From positions 62,001 through 126,000 of the forward strand of contig NZ_CP014281.1 in NCBI RefSeq assembly GCF_001553195.1: DNA of 64,000 bases, given 5' to 3'. Positions 54,344 through 64,000 of this stretch are shown here, one piece after another (position 1 is the stretch's first letter; every line of letters begins with the position of its first letter). The position numbers and the translations under genes are program-made. The stretch comes from Mycoplasmopsis canis PG 14 (GTDB taxonomy: Bacteria > Bacillota_I > Bacilli_A > Mycoplasmatales > Metamycoplasmataceae). Below the pieces are notes generated by a model, which saw only the letters and a list, made by a program, of their open reading frames with translations, did not search any database and was not told where the DNA came from.

Positions 54344-55937
54344 GGGTAAGTTTATTTGATTTATAGTATTATCCATTTTGATATCGGTATTTAATTCATT
54401 AATATCAATTACAGAATCTATTGCAATAGATTCTGTAAGTCAAACATTTTCTATAATCAATAAGAATTATTTTTTATCTTTTTCAATATTGGTTATTTTC
54501 ATTTTTATTTCATATCTCATTACGTTAGTTATTAATTATTTTTACTACATGCTATATAATAAATTTATTCTTTATACAAGTAAATCAGTTGCTAATAATT
54601 TTTTTCAACAATATTTTAATGCTACATATAAAAATTTTGAAAACTACAATCCAGAAACCCCCTTTAATAATATAATCAATAATGCTAGTAATATTTATGA
54701 AATGTCTTTAGTTCCTTTGGTGAGCGTAATATCAACAGCTATTAATTTTGTGTTTATATTTAGTTACTTTAGCTATAGAAATTGAGTGCTTGGATTAATT
54801 ATTTTTGGTATTCTAATTTTAAGTTCTTTTTCGAAAATATTATTTTTTAGAAAAGTTAAATTTTATACCGAAGAAAACCAAAAAAGTTTTAATAAGCTCA
54901 CAAAAGAAGTTGCTTACATATTAGATAGATATTCAGTTTTATATTTTGCAAATAAACAAAAACACTTATTAGTTTTTCTGGAAGAAACTGTTAATAAATA
55001 TTGCCAAGTAAATTATAAACAAATTAATATTAATATTTATGACTCAGAACTCTCATCGTCTATTTTAGAGATATTCAAAATCTTGGGATTAATATTGCTC
55101 TCGTTATTTTATTTGAATAACATGTTTTCAATATCGCTAGGATTAATATATTTATTTATCAAATTATTGTCAGAATTAAAATCTGAATTCAGTTCTCTTG
55201 TAACAGACATTCAAAAATTTTTAGCATCACTGAATTTATATAATTTACTTAACTTAAATTTAGAAAAAGAAGAAAATGGTAATTTCTTAGGTGACATTAA
55301 AGAAATTGAATTTAAAAATGTATCGATCCTTAGAGAAGACAAAAGGTTAATAGAAAACTTTTCTTTTAAATTTCTAAAAGGTAAAAAATACTTATTAATC
55401 GGTGAATCAGGCTCTGGTAAATCTACCCTTGTAAAAAGTATCATTAATTCTAAGTTAATTTCTTTTGGTGAAATTTTATTTGACTCAAAACAATCTTCAT
55501 CTTTTTCTTCGAGAGAAATTGTTAAAAAAATTAATTACTTAGAACCAGAAGTTTTTGTTTTAAATAAAGGTATCAACGAAAACATAGGTTTATTAGATGA
55601 AGACAAAATTAAAATCAATGAACTATTGAGATTTGTGGAAGTATTTAACGATGTTGAAAAAGAACTTAATAACGTGAACTTTGAAGCAGATAACCAATTA
55701 TCTTTGGGTCAAAAACAAAGAATTTCATTAGCAAGAACATTGTTTTCTAATAAAGACATTTTAATACTGGATGAGTCTTTATCTAATTTAGATTCTATAA
55801 CAGCTAATAAAATTCTTGATAAACTACTAAAAACAGAAAAAACTATTATTTATATTTCTCATCATATAGAAAGTGACTTTGTAAAGAAATTTGATAGAGT
55901 GCTCGAATTTACTGATAAAGGAATTAAATTGCATTAA
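54318..55937 (+). CDS. ABC exporter of the lanthipeptide cluster, subunit 2
   Basis: 539 residues; starts 26 bases before the end of subunit 1. Membrane domain first, then Walker A GESGSGKST (362-370), signature LSLGQKQR, Walker B LILDESLSNLD and switch His in ISHHIES. Both subunits have a plausible catalytic Glu and His, unlike the exporter pair at 34321-37951. The overlap suggests a heterodimer made in equal amounts. It is intact although the upstream genes are broken. Confidence 0.85.
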
Positions 55938-55958
55938 TTGTTTTTGCCAAATAGTAAT

Positions 55959-55992
55959 AAAAAATCCAGGTTAATTTAACCTAGATTTTTTA
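55959..55992. terminator. Bidirectional terminator between the exporter and pgk
   Basis: AAAAAATC-AGGTTAA, short loop, TTAACCT-GATTTTTT with one mismatch, between convergent genes. Confidence 0.8.
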
Positions 55993-57177
55993 TTATTTAT
56001 CTTGAATAGAAGTAACACCAGGCAATTCGACACCTTGTAATAACTCTAAACTAGCACCACCACCTGTTGATACGTGTGAGAATTTGCTTTCCATTCCTAA
56101 TTTTTCGACAGCAGCAACACTATCACCACCACCAACAACTGTGTATGTATCCTTTAATTCTGCTATTGATGTACATACAGCTAATGTACCGTGTTTGTAG
56201 TTTTCAAATTCCGCAACTCCCATAGGCCCATTTCAAACAACTGTTTTTGCATTTGCTAATGTTTTGTGAATTGCTTCAATTGACTTAGGACCAAGGTCTA
56301 ATGCCATGTAACCATCTTTAATTGCGCCAACTTGAATTTCTGGTTTAACATCTTTAAATTCTTTTGCAACTGCATGGTCTACTGGTAAAACAACTTTATC
56401 TTTGTATTTTGCTAAGAAGTTTTTAGCTAACTCAATAAAATCGTTTTCAACCAATGAGTTACCAACGTTAATTCCTTGAGCTTTTAAGAAAGTGTAAGCC
56501 ATTCCACCACCGATAATCATTTTATCAGCTATTTTTACTAAGTTTTCTAAAACTTGAATTTTATCAGATACTTTTGCACCACCAATAATAGCTACATATG
56601 GGTGTTTTGGGTTTTTAATAGCTTTTTCTAATGAAGAAACTTCTTTTTCCATTAAGTATCCTAGCGCTGATTCTTTAATGTTTTTAGCTATCCCGACATT
56701 TGAAGCATGAGCTCTATGAGCTGTACCAAAAGCATCGTTTACAAAAACATCTGCTAATGAAGCTCAATATTTTCCTAATTCATCATTATTCTTGCTTTCT
56801 GCTTTATTATTTAGGTCTTCGTAACGTGTGTTTTGCACTAAAACAACATCACCTTGTTTCATTGAGTTAACAACACTTTCTAAAATTGCTCCTCTTGTTT
56901 CTTCAACAAATTGAACAGGTTTTTGTAGTTGTCTTGCAAGTTCAATGGCAACAGGTTTTAAAGAACCTTTAGCTAAATCAGCTTCTTCTTTAACTCTTCC
57001 TAAGTGTGAAAGTAAAATAACTTTTCCACCTTCAGCAATAATCTTATTTATTGTTGGTAATGCTGCACTAATTCTTTTTGTTGAACTAATAACACCATTT
57101 TTTACTGGAACATTAAAATCAACTCTGACTAAAACTTTTTTATTATTGAATTTTAAATCGTTTATAGTTTTTTTCAT
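55993..57177 (-). CDS. pgk: Phosphoglycerate kinase
   Basis: ATP-forming glycolytic enzyme, 394 residues. [57 protein letters not shown] and [12 protein letters not shown]...STGGGASLE are all intact; two TGA codons encode Trp. AGGAG precedes the ATG. Monocistronic, with a shared terminator downstream. Confidence 0.97.
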
Positions 57178-57412
57178 TATTTCTCCTATTTTTTATTTTT
57201 TTTAATTATAAAGTATTTTTTACTATTTGTCAATAAAATTAGATTATATTCATCTTTATTCAATTTAATGCAAAATGAATTTGATTTTATAAAATTTTTT
57301 AAATATTTTTTGATAATTTAACAAATGATTTTAACTTGTAATTTTAGCTATATTAAGCCAAAAAATACAAAATTGTGGTACAATAATATTATATCAATAT
57401 AGGTGGTGAATA

Positions 57413-58435
57413 ATGAAGTTATCATTAATATCTTTAGAAACAAAAAATGTTGAAAATGTAAAAAATTATCTTGATAGTTTATTAGAACAAAATAGCGTTG
57501 ATTTCGAAATTATTTTATGTTTAAATGGTAAGGAAAGTGAAAATAAACAAGTCTTAAATATTTTACCTAAGTATTATGAATTATTTGGGAATAGACTAGT
57601 TGTTGTTTATAATTCAAAAATTAATAGTTATCAGCACAATCTCTTAAGCGCCTTTAGAATTATGAGAGGTGATTATGCAGTAACTTTTAATTCAGATATT
57701 AGTTCAATTAAATATAACTATGTTGAAAAAATGATTGAAGCATCAAGCTCAAATGACGTTGAAATACTAGAGTTTAAACCAAGATTAACAGGTTCAATTT
57801 CTTGAAAACCATTAGCTAGAATAGTTGAAAGAGAAAAAATAGATTTAACTAAGAACCCGCTTCCATTTGCTTATGTATATCCTTTTATTTTTAATAAAAT
57901 AATTAAAAAATCAGTTGCTCAAAGAGTGCTTAAATATAAAACAAAAAATTTAAATGATACAAAAATGAGTGTTGAAATAAATTACATTTTAATGTTAGAA
58001 GCAAAATCATACACATATTTAGATTACAGAATTTTTAGAGAAAATTTCCCTTCAGATATGTGATTAAGTTCTAAGAAAAGTTTAAATATGTTTGAAGATA
58101 TTGAAAAATATTTAGTTATATCAAATAGAAAGCTCTTTGAAGAGATTAGATATGCAAAATATTATTTTATAAAATTATTAATGACGGCATTTTTGAAAGA
58201 AACCAATTTTACATATAAAAATATTTTTAAAACTAAAGATGATATTTCTGAAAAGAGAGGATTAATAACCTTCCAAAAACATGTTGAAATTTTAGGTAAA
58301 TTAGAATCAATATACAAAACTGAAAACTATTTTTTAACAAATCCTTACTTTTTGAGAAATAATGAAGAAGTAACATTAATGTCAATGCCTATATCTAAAC
58401 TAAAAAACACAAAAATTCTAAAAAGACTAGATTAA
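57413..58435 (+). CDS. GT2-like glycosyltransferase
   Basis: 340 residues. The first 120 follow the GT-A fold: LSLISLETKNVENVKNYLDSLL, DFEIILCLNG, and GDYAVTFNSDISS where the metal-binding DxD is expected (NSD here). No membrane helix. The donor and acceptor are unknown; mycoplasma relatives make glycolipids or capsule polysaccharide. A TGGTACAAT -10 and a GGTGG SD precede it. The RDD gene follows 2 bases later. Confidence 0.75.
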
Positions 58436-58437
58436 TT

Positions 58438-59082
58438 ATGTATAAAAACTCAGGATTCTTTAAAAGATTCATAGCTAATATTATTGATTTGTCAATAGCA
58501 ATTTCATTAATATTGCTTATTTTTTATTTACTAACCAAAAACATAAATAAAGTTGCATTACCATCGGCAAGTGTTTTTTATTTTTCAAGCCTTTCTGCTA
58601 TTATTGTTTCTTTATTAGTTTATTTATTCATACCTGTTTTTTTTGAGGGTAAAACAATTGGATTAATTATTTTAAAATTAAAAATAATTAATTCACATAC
58701 AAAGAACTATTCATTTAGTTCAATCATAAAAAGGAATTTATTTACTTCTATATACTTTAGTGCTGTAATAATTTTTATAATGTTATTTTTGGCGCCTAAT
58801 AGTTTTGTTGTTTTGGATAAAAATGGTCAAAATATATTAAGTATAAAAGACGACATTTATCACTTAATAATCATGAGAATTATTACTGTATTTTTGTCAA
58901 TTGGATTTTTTATATCAATGGTTGGTTATCTTTTTGTAATTTTTAAACCTAATAGGTTGTCAATAGTTGATTGGCTTTCAGAAACAAGAATTGTTGAAAA
59001 TACACTAATAGTATCTAAAGATAAAGAAATAATTTTATTTCCAGAAAATGATGATAGAAGAAAATTTATATTTAAAAAATAA
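58438..59082 (+). CDS. RDD family membrane protein
   Basis: 214 residues, five to six hydrophobic helices. It opens with GFFKRFIANIIDLSIAISLIL, which keeps the family's Arg and Asp (R...D) in the first helix, and FEGKTIGLIILKLKI shows the typical T-x-G loop. Transport or ion-homeostasis roles have been proposed for the family. It overlaps the upstream in-frame extension of pcrA and is in the same operon. Confidence 0.8.
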   Translation: MYKNSGFFKRFIANIIDLSIAISLILLIFYLLTKNINKVALPSASVFYFSSLSAIIVSLLVYLFIPVFFEGKTIGLIILKLKIINSHTKNYSFSSIIKRNLFTSIYFSAVIIFIMLFLAPNSFVVLDKNGQNILSIKDDIYHLIIMRIITVFLSIGFFISMVGYLFVIFKPNRLSIVDWLSETRIVENTLIVSKDKEIILFPENDDRRKFIFKK

Positions 59083-59096
59083 TGGAGGTTGTTTTT

Positions 59097-61304
59097 ATGT
59101 TGATTAGAAAAGTTGATTTATTGAGTGATTTGAACGAAAAGCAAAAACAAGCAGTTGTTTATTTTGATAAACCGTTGCGTATAATAGCAGGAGCAGGAAC
59201 TGGAAAAACAAAGGTTTTAACAAGAAAAGTGGCTTATTTAATTAATGACTTAGGTATATCACCACATTCTATATTGGCTGTTACTTTTACTAATAAAGCC
59301 GCAAAAGAAATGATTAGTCGTATTGAAAAATATTGCCAAAATAACAAAGATACCCTTAATGTGCAAACATTTCATGCATTTTGTACAAGTATTTTACGCC
59401 AAGATATTCGCCAACTCGGATATAGAAAAGATTTTTATATTATAGATGAACATGATAAAGAGCAAATTTTTAAGAAAATTTATAATAAATTAGAAATAAC
59501 AGCTCATGAAATAAGTTATAAAACAACTGCTCAGTATATATCTTGAGCAAAAAATTATTCAGAAGATCCAAATGAATTTGCCAAGATATTGAATGAAGAA
59601 AATAAGCCTACAATTTTAGCTAAAATTTATCTTGAGTATTTAAATGAATTAGCGCTGCAAGGTAGTTTAGACTTTGATGATTTAATTATTCAAACACATA
59701 GATTATTCACTTTAAGACCTGATATTCTTGAAAAATATAAAAAACAATTTAAATTTATTTTAATTGATGAGTTTCAAGACACCGCCGGATTACAGTATGA
59801 AATAATAAAAATGCTTTATACAGAAAACACACATATAACAATAGTTGGTGATCCAGACCAAACAATTTATAACTGACGTGGGGCTAATGTTAATTTGATT
59901 CTTGATTTTGAAAAAGACTTTCCGGAGGCGAGAACAGTTATATTAGATATTAACTATAGGTCAACTAAGAAAATCCTAGAGGCCGCTAATAAGTTGATTA
60001 AATATAATAAAATCCGTTTTAGTAAGGATTTAGTTACCGAAAACGAAGAAGGACAAGAACCAGAATTTTTCCACAGTTTCAATGAAGAAGGTGAAGCTAG
60101 ATGAGTTGTAAATAAAATAAATGAACTCAAGAAACAAAAAAACCAATTAAAATCAATTGCCATTTTGTTTAGATCAAATTATTATTCACGTGTTTTTGAG
60201 CAAACATTAATAGAGGAAAATATTCCACACAAACTAATTAATGGAGTAAAGTTTTACCAACGTTCAGAAATTAAAGATGCTATTGCATTTTTAAGAGTTT
60301 TATTTGACGGGCACGAAATTTCTTTAGAAAGAATAATAAATGTTCCAAATAGAGGTGTTGGTGAAGTTAGATTAGAGAAAATAAGAGAGTTTGCAAGAAA
60401 ACACAAAAAAACAATGTTTTACGCTTTAAAAGATCACTTTAAACAATTAAATGTTAAAGAGTTAGGTAAAGAATTCATTATTAATAAACTACACCCATTT
60501 ATGTTCTTGCTTATTAAATACCAAAAAATGCTTCACGCAAAGAAAAATAGAATAAGTAGATTGCTTGATTCATTTTTACAAGAAGTTGGTTTTTATGAAA
60601 GTATAGAAAATAATAAAAATTTAAGAGGAACCGCGAAAGAGAATGTAAAAGAATTAATTAAGGCTATAGAGGTTTGAGAAAAAGCTAACCCATCCGGAAA
60701 TGTAGAAGATTACCTTAATATGGTAAGTTTATTAACTGTTACAGATGAATACCATAATGAAACAAATTATGTTACACTAATGACAATACACTCAGCAAAA
60801 GGTCTTGAATACGATAATGTCTTTCTTGTGGGGTTAAACAAAGGTGTTTTCCCTTCTTTAAGAATTTTTGAAAAAGGCGATTTTATAAATAATTCAAAAG
60901 ATAAAAATCCAGAAGAATTAATTGAAGAGGAAAGAAGACTAGCATACGTTGCTGTAACTAGAGCAAAGAAGAATTTATTTTTATCTTCTTCAAGAGGGAA
61001 AATTATAGGAACAAATACTCCAAAAGAACCTTCGCAATTTTTAGAAGAAATGGGTATTAACACAAAAGAAAGAATTTTATTGGATGATCAATCAAAATTC
61101 GTCCCTACAACTGAAGATGACCCAGATGCATTATATAAAAATTCAAAAATAATTGTCGGAGACATTATTTCACACGTTATTTTCGGTGAAGGAGAAGTGA
61201 TAGAGGTAAAATCCGCTAATGATATTATTGTTAAATTTCATAATGATGGCAAAGAAAGAACTCTTAATAAAATGCACCCATCAATAAGATTGTTGAGTAG
61301 ATAA
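59097..61304 (+). CDS. pcrA: ATP-dependent DNA helicase PcrA/UvrD
   Basis: SF1A 3'-5' helicase for repair and rolling-circle replication, 735 residues. LNEKQKQAV (Q motif), GAGTGKTKVL (Walker A), LIDEFQDTAGLQY (Walker B), VGDPDQTIYNWRGA (III), INYRSTKKIL (IV), TIHSAKGLEYDNVFLVG (V) and RRLAYVAVTRAK (VI) are all present. The carboxyl end has the PcrA GDIISHVIFGEGEV tudor-like element. The start is 59097, because GGAGG (59084-59088) lies 8 bases before it, whereas the ATG at 59082 would precede its own SD. Confidence 0.95.
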
Positions 61305-61306
61305 CT

Positions 61307-62935
61307 ATGAATATTTTTCATTATTTAATAATTCTTTTACTTTTTGCTTTCCTCATAGTAATATTAGTTGGTTTTCTTATTATTTCTTATTTATATTACA
61401 GATCATCATCCGGTATTATAAATTTTAAAGTTGATAAGAACAACAATAGAGTAATCAGAATAAGTAACAAATACCATTTTCTTTCTACTATTTTCGATAG
61501 TCAAAACTCTAATTTTAAAGAGTTCAACTTTCTTAGTTTAAATGATTTTTTGGATTACTTCAAAGAGGATTCAAGAGATAAAATTAGTAAACAATTTGAA
61601 GGTTTTATCCCGGAAGGAAAATCAGAAGTATTAGAAGTTTATATTAATAGTAAATATAGAAAAAACTTTTCTTTAATAGATAGAATATTAGTTGTTTTAG
61701 ATAAAACTATAACAAGAACCCCTTCTTACACATTAACAATACATCAAGATAGTGCAAGTGATTATATTTGTTCTTTAAAATGATCTAAAATATCTCATAG
61801 AGTGCAAAAGTTTAGAATAAAAGAACATTCGAAAAATGCTAAATTTGAGATAAAAGAAAAAAACACCGTTGTAATAGGTGCATTAATAAAGCCTGAGTTT
61901 TATTTAAAAAACTTAAGAGTTGCTGATATTTATGAAATTTATAGCATTTTTAATTTTGCTCCTAAAAAAACATTTTATTTTAAAGAAGAAGGTATGGTTT
62001 ATTTTGTTTTAAAAAACATTAAACAAAATAAGTATAAAGAGTATGTAACTATAATAAATGACCTAAATCAAAGTTCTAATATTAATAAAGTTTTTTCTAC
62101 ATTAACTATTTTTAAATTTCACGAAATAGTTGATGAAAAAAATAAATTAGACTTAAAAAATGTTTTAAAGTATTCTCTTTATAACATTTATTGCAGACCG
62201 CAGGAAATAGATTTATTTATTAATTTTGATCACAAAATTCTTCAAGAGAAAAAATTCATTGAATTTTCTGATATGTTAAATAAATATGATGTTTTAAACA
62301 ATAGTAGCGAAAATGATTTTTTTATAAGAAAATCAGTCATTGTAAAATATAATAAAAACGAAAAAGGTAATTTGTATTTATATGAATGCCAAATAAAAAA
62401 TTTAGCAATTAGTGATAGCTGGATTAGATTTTTCAAACAAATACCATATTTAGAATATAAGTATCAAAAAATTTGATACAACTATATCGCAGATTATTCA
62501 AGAGATAACACACAAAATCCAATGGTTAAAATTTCTCAAGAAGTTTTTCTTGATAAACAATTTAATGTTTCCATTGATAAACCTTTATGTTTAGTATACG
62601 CAAACAATAATGCTTTTATGTCGGAATTACTTAAAGAAAAGATATTAAAGAATTCAGAAAATAAAATATATACTGCCTTATATATCGAAACAATAGACAG
62701 AGCTCTAATAAACATTATAAATACAGTTGATAAGTTAAAAGTAATAATTATTGGAGAGAAAATTTCACAAAACCTTTCCGATTGATCAGTGGCTTATGAT
62801 TGTTTAAGCATTATTTCTTTAGCGAAAACAAAAAACATACAAGTTGTTTTCGAAAATCCAAAAAAAGATTTAGATGAGTTAATAGTAGAAAAATTAAATA
62901 TAAAATATGCTTTTGACTCTTCGTTAAATAATTAA
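61307..62935 (+). CDS. Membrane protein with possible degenerate PAS/GGDEF/EAL-like folds
   Basis: 542 residues, 2 bases after pcrA. One amino-terminal membrane helix (LIILLLFAFLIVILVGFLII), a PAS-like segment (about 38-160), a segment whose EEGMVYFVLKN sits like the GGDEF loop (about 175-300), and a carboxyl part with YLYECQIKNL, VIIIGEKIS and a helix-strand end (IISLAKTKNIQVVFENPKKD) recalling EAL domains. None of the catalytic GGDEF or EAL residues are visible. Similar proteins of unknown role are found in the hominis group. The domain reading is tentative; treat it as a conserved mycoplasma membrane protein. Confidence 0.5.
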
Positions 62936-62966
62936 CTCATTAGTAAAATGAGTTTTTATTTTTTGT
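62933..62966 (+). terminator. Terminator before dnaE
   Basis: AACTCAT, loop, ATGAGTT followed by TTTATTTTTT; 7-base arms at 62934-62940 and 62948-62954. Confidence 0.75.
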
Positions 62967-62996
62967 TTTTATTTTTTATGCATAAACATTAAATAA

Positions 62997-63002
62997 TATA
63001 AA
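62997..63002 (+). promoter_or_regulatory. Promoter -10 of dnaE, leaderless type
   Basis: TATAAA 9 bases before the ATG at 63012, with no SD between. Confidence 0.5.
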
Positions 63003-63011
63003 ATTGATTTT

Positions 63012-64000
63012 ATGAAAGAAAATATTTATTTGCACACAAATACAGAATATTCATTTTTACATTCAACAATTAGGTTAGAAGAATTATTTAAATTAGCAAA
63101 GCAAAAAAAAGTTAAATATTTAACTTTAACAGATATAGAAAATTTTCATGCGTTGCAATTTTTCTGGAATTTTAGTGAAGAATATAACTTCAAACTTATA
63201 ATTGGGGTTGAATTAAAATTAATTGAAAAATTTAAAGTAATAGCAATAGCAAAAAATGATAATGGATTTTTATTTTTAAAAAAGCTAGTTCTTGAAAAAA
63301 GTTATGGCAAAGAGATATCTTATTATGATTTAGAAAATGAAGACATATATTTAATAGATCATTTTGAGGAAGGTTTTTTTAGAAATAATATAAATTTAAA
63401 AAAGATGCTTAACAACTTTTATATAAACAGCAAAGAACCCCAATTTCATCAAACTGTTTTTGCACCAACAAAAAGAATTTTAAGTTTTGATGACAATGAG
63501 TTATTACCTGTTTTAGAAAATATAGCCACAGGGAAAAGCGAAGTTAAAAAAATTTATAACGAATATTTTGATGATTCGGAATTTGAAGGATTAAATGATT
63601 CTGTATATCAAAATATGATAAACATTGTTGAAAGCATCAATATAACAAAGCCATCAAAGGAAATAAAATTAGCTAAATTTAATGAAAATTCTATAGAACT
63701 ATTTCAAAAACTAATTACCGGTACAAGATACCATAATTTATTAAAAAAATATGATAAAAACTTAGTTAATGAAAGAATCAAGAAAGAATATAAAGTAATT
63801 ACTAAATTAGGTTTTGTGGATTATTTCCTTATAATACATGATGTACTAGATTTCGCATCTAAAAACAATATTTTAATAGGTCCTGGAAGAGGATCTGCCG
63901 CTGGTTCGCTGATATCATATTTATTAAATATAACTTCAGTAAATCCTCTTGAATTTAATTTACTTTTTGAAAGATTTTTAAACGAAGACAGAATTAGTTT
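63012..64000 (+). CDS. dnaE: DNA polymerase III alpha subunit DnaE, partial
   Basis: The first 329 codons of the replicative polymerase, open at the window edge. The PHP domain starts NIYLHTNTEYSFLHSTIRLEEL (H-x-H reduced to LHTNTEY) with LTLTDIENFHALQFF; the palm begins at LGFVDYFLIIHDVLDFA and NILIGPGRGSAAGSLISYLL, an unmistakable C-family polymerase block. PHP metal residues appear partly lost, common in non-proofreading DnaE. Confidence 0.93.
   Translation, partial: MKENIYLHTNTEYSFLHSTIRLEELFKLAKQKKVKYLTLTDIENFHALQFFWNFSEEYNFKLIIGVELKLIEKFKVIAIAKNDNGFLFLKKLVLEKSYGKEISYYDLENEDIYLIDHFEEGFFRNNINLKKMLNNFYINSKEPQFHQTVFAPTKRILSFDDNELLPVLENIATGKSEVKKIYNEYFDDSEFEGLNDSVYQNMINIVESINITKPSKEIKLAKFNENSIELFQKLITGTRYHNLLKKYDKNLVNERIKKEYKVITKLGFVDYFLIIHDVLDFASKNNILIGPGRGSAAGSLISYLLNITSVNPLEFNLLFERFLNEDRIS

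Larger units (their letters stand above)
49200..55937 (+). other. Class III-type lanthipeptide biosynthesis cluster (disrupted)
   Basis: Promoter, split precursor gene, LanKC-like synthetase and two ABC exporters in one direction with overlapping or touching boundaries. The order precursor-synthetase-transporter is standard for class III/IV lanthipeptides in Actinobacteria and Firmicutes. No leader peptidase gene is inside the cluster. Base composition is even more AT-rich than the flanking housekeeping genes. The cluster lies between ptsH and pgk, flanked on the left by two copies of an IS. Confidence 0.75.

Overview
The window comes from a wall-less Mollicute (Mycoplasma in the broad sense, probably the hominis/synoviae branch, now Mycoplasmopsis/Metamycoplasma). 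The DNA is very AT-rich. TGA must be read as tryptophan in nearly every long gene (valS, pfkA, scpA's neighbours, dnaG, rpoD, pcrA and others run through in-frame TGA). Release factor 1 is present, genes are tightly packed with overlapping starts and stops, and lipoproteins are numerous. All gene boundaries below use genetic code 4, so most are longer than standard-code ORFs.

Layout. 1-11800 is housekeeping: recU, hup, rsmG, rplU-rpmA, a dprA-like gene, the acpS-plsC-scpA-scpB operon, an S1-domain gene with a degenerate glucose-6-phosphate isomerase, and valS-folD-pfkA. 12000-14100 holds two tandem luciferase-like monooxygenases showing patchy gene conversion, followed by tRNA-Ser(GCU). 14600-24150 holds two very large lipoproteins in tail-to-tail orientation that share one perfect palindromic terminator; each ends in a trypsin-like (DUF31/Mycoplasma Ig-protease type) domain with a visible His-Asp-Ser triad. 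24550-29820 carries asnS, a YhcH/EbgC-like gene, prfA-prmC, degV and an EIIB-like protein without the catalytic cysteine. 29837-37951 carries an SF1 helicase with a Vsr-like domain and a long acidic tail, an ArsR regulator and a heterodimeric ABC exporter. 37988-48721 carries ychF, a degenerate phosphohexomutase, glyS, dnaG, rpoD, a Nif3-like gene, cls and ptsH.

The most unusual region is 49200-55937. It reads as a class III-type lanthipeptide cluster, which I do not know to be described from mycoplasmas: a 45-residue precursor (two Thr-x-x-Cys units in the last 13 residues), a compact LanKC-like synthetase (lyase, kinase and shortened cyclase-like domains) and two ABC exporters in one overlapping operon. 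In this genome the precursor is split by an IS30-family element with a 14-bp target duplication, and the synthetase carries a frameshift near 51000, so the pathway looks recently inactivated. A second, internally deleted copy of the same IS lies just upstream.

55993-64000 returns to housekeeping: pgk, a GT2-like glycosyltransferase, an RDD membrane protein, pcrA, a membrane protein with possible degenerate GGDEF/EAL-like folds, and the start of dnaE, which runs off the window. A recurring regulatory theme is a -10 box only 6-9 bases before the start codon (rsmG, acpS, the S1 gene, prfA, glyS, dnaE), which implies leaderless mRNAs.
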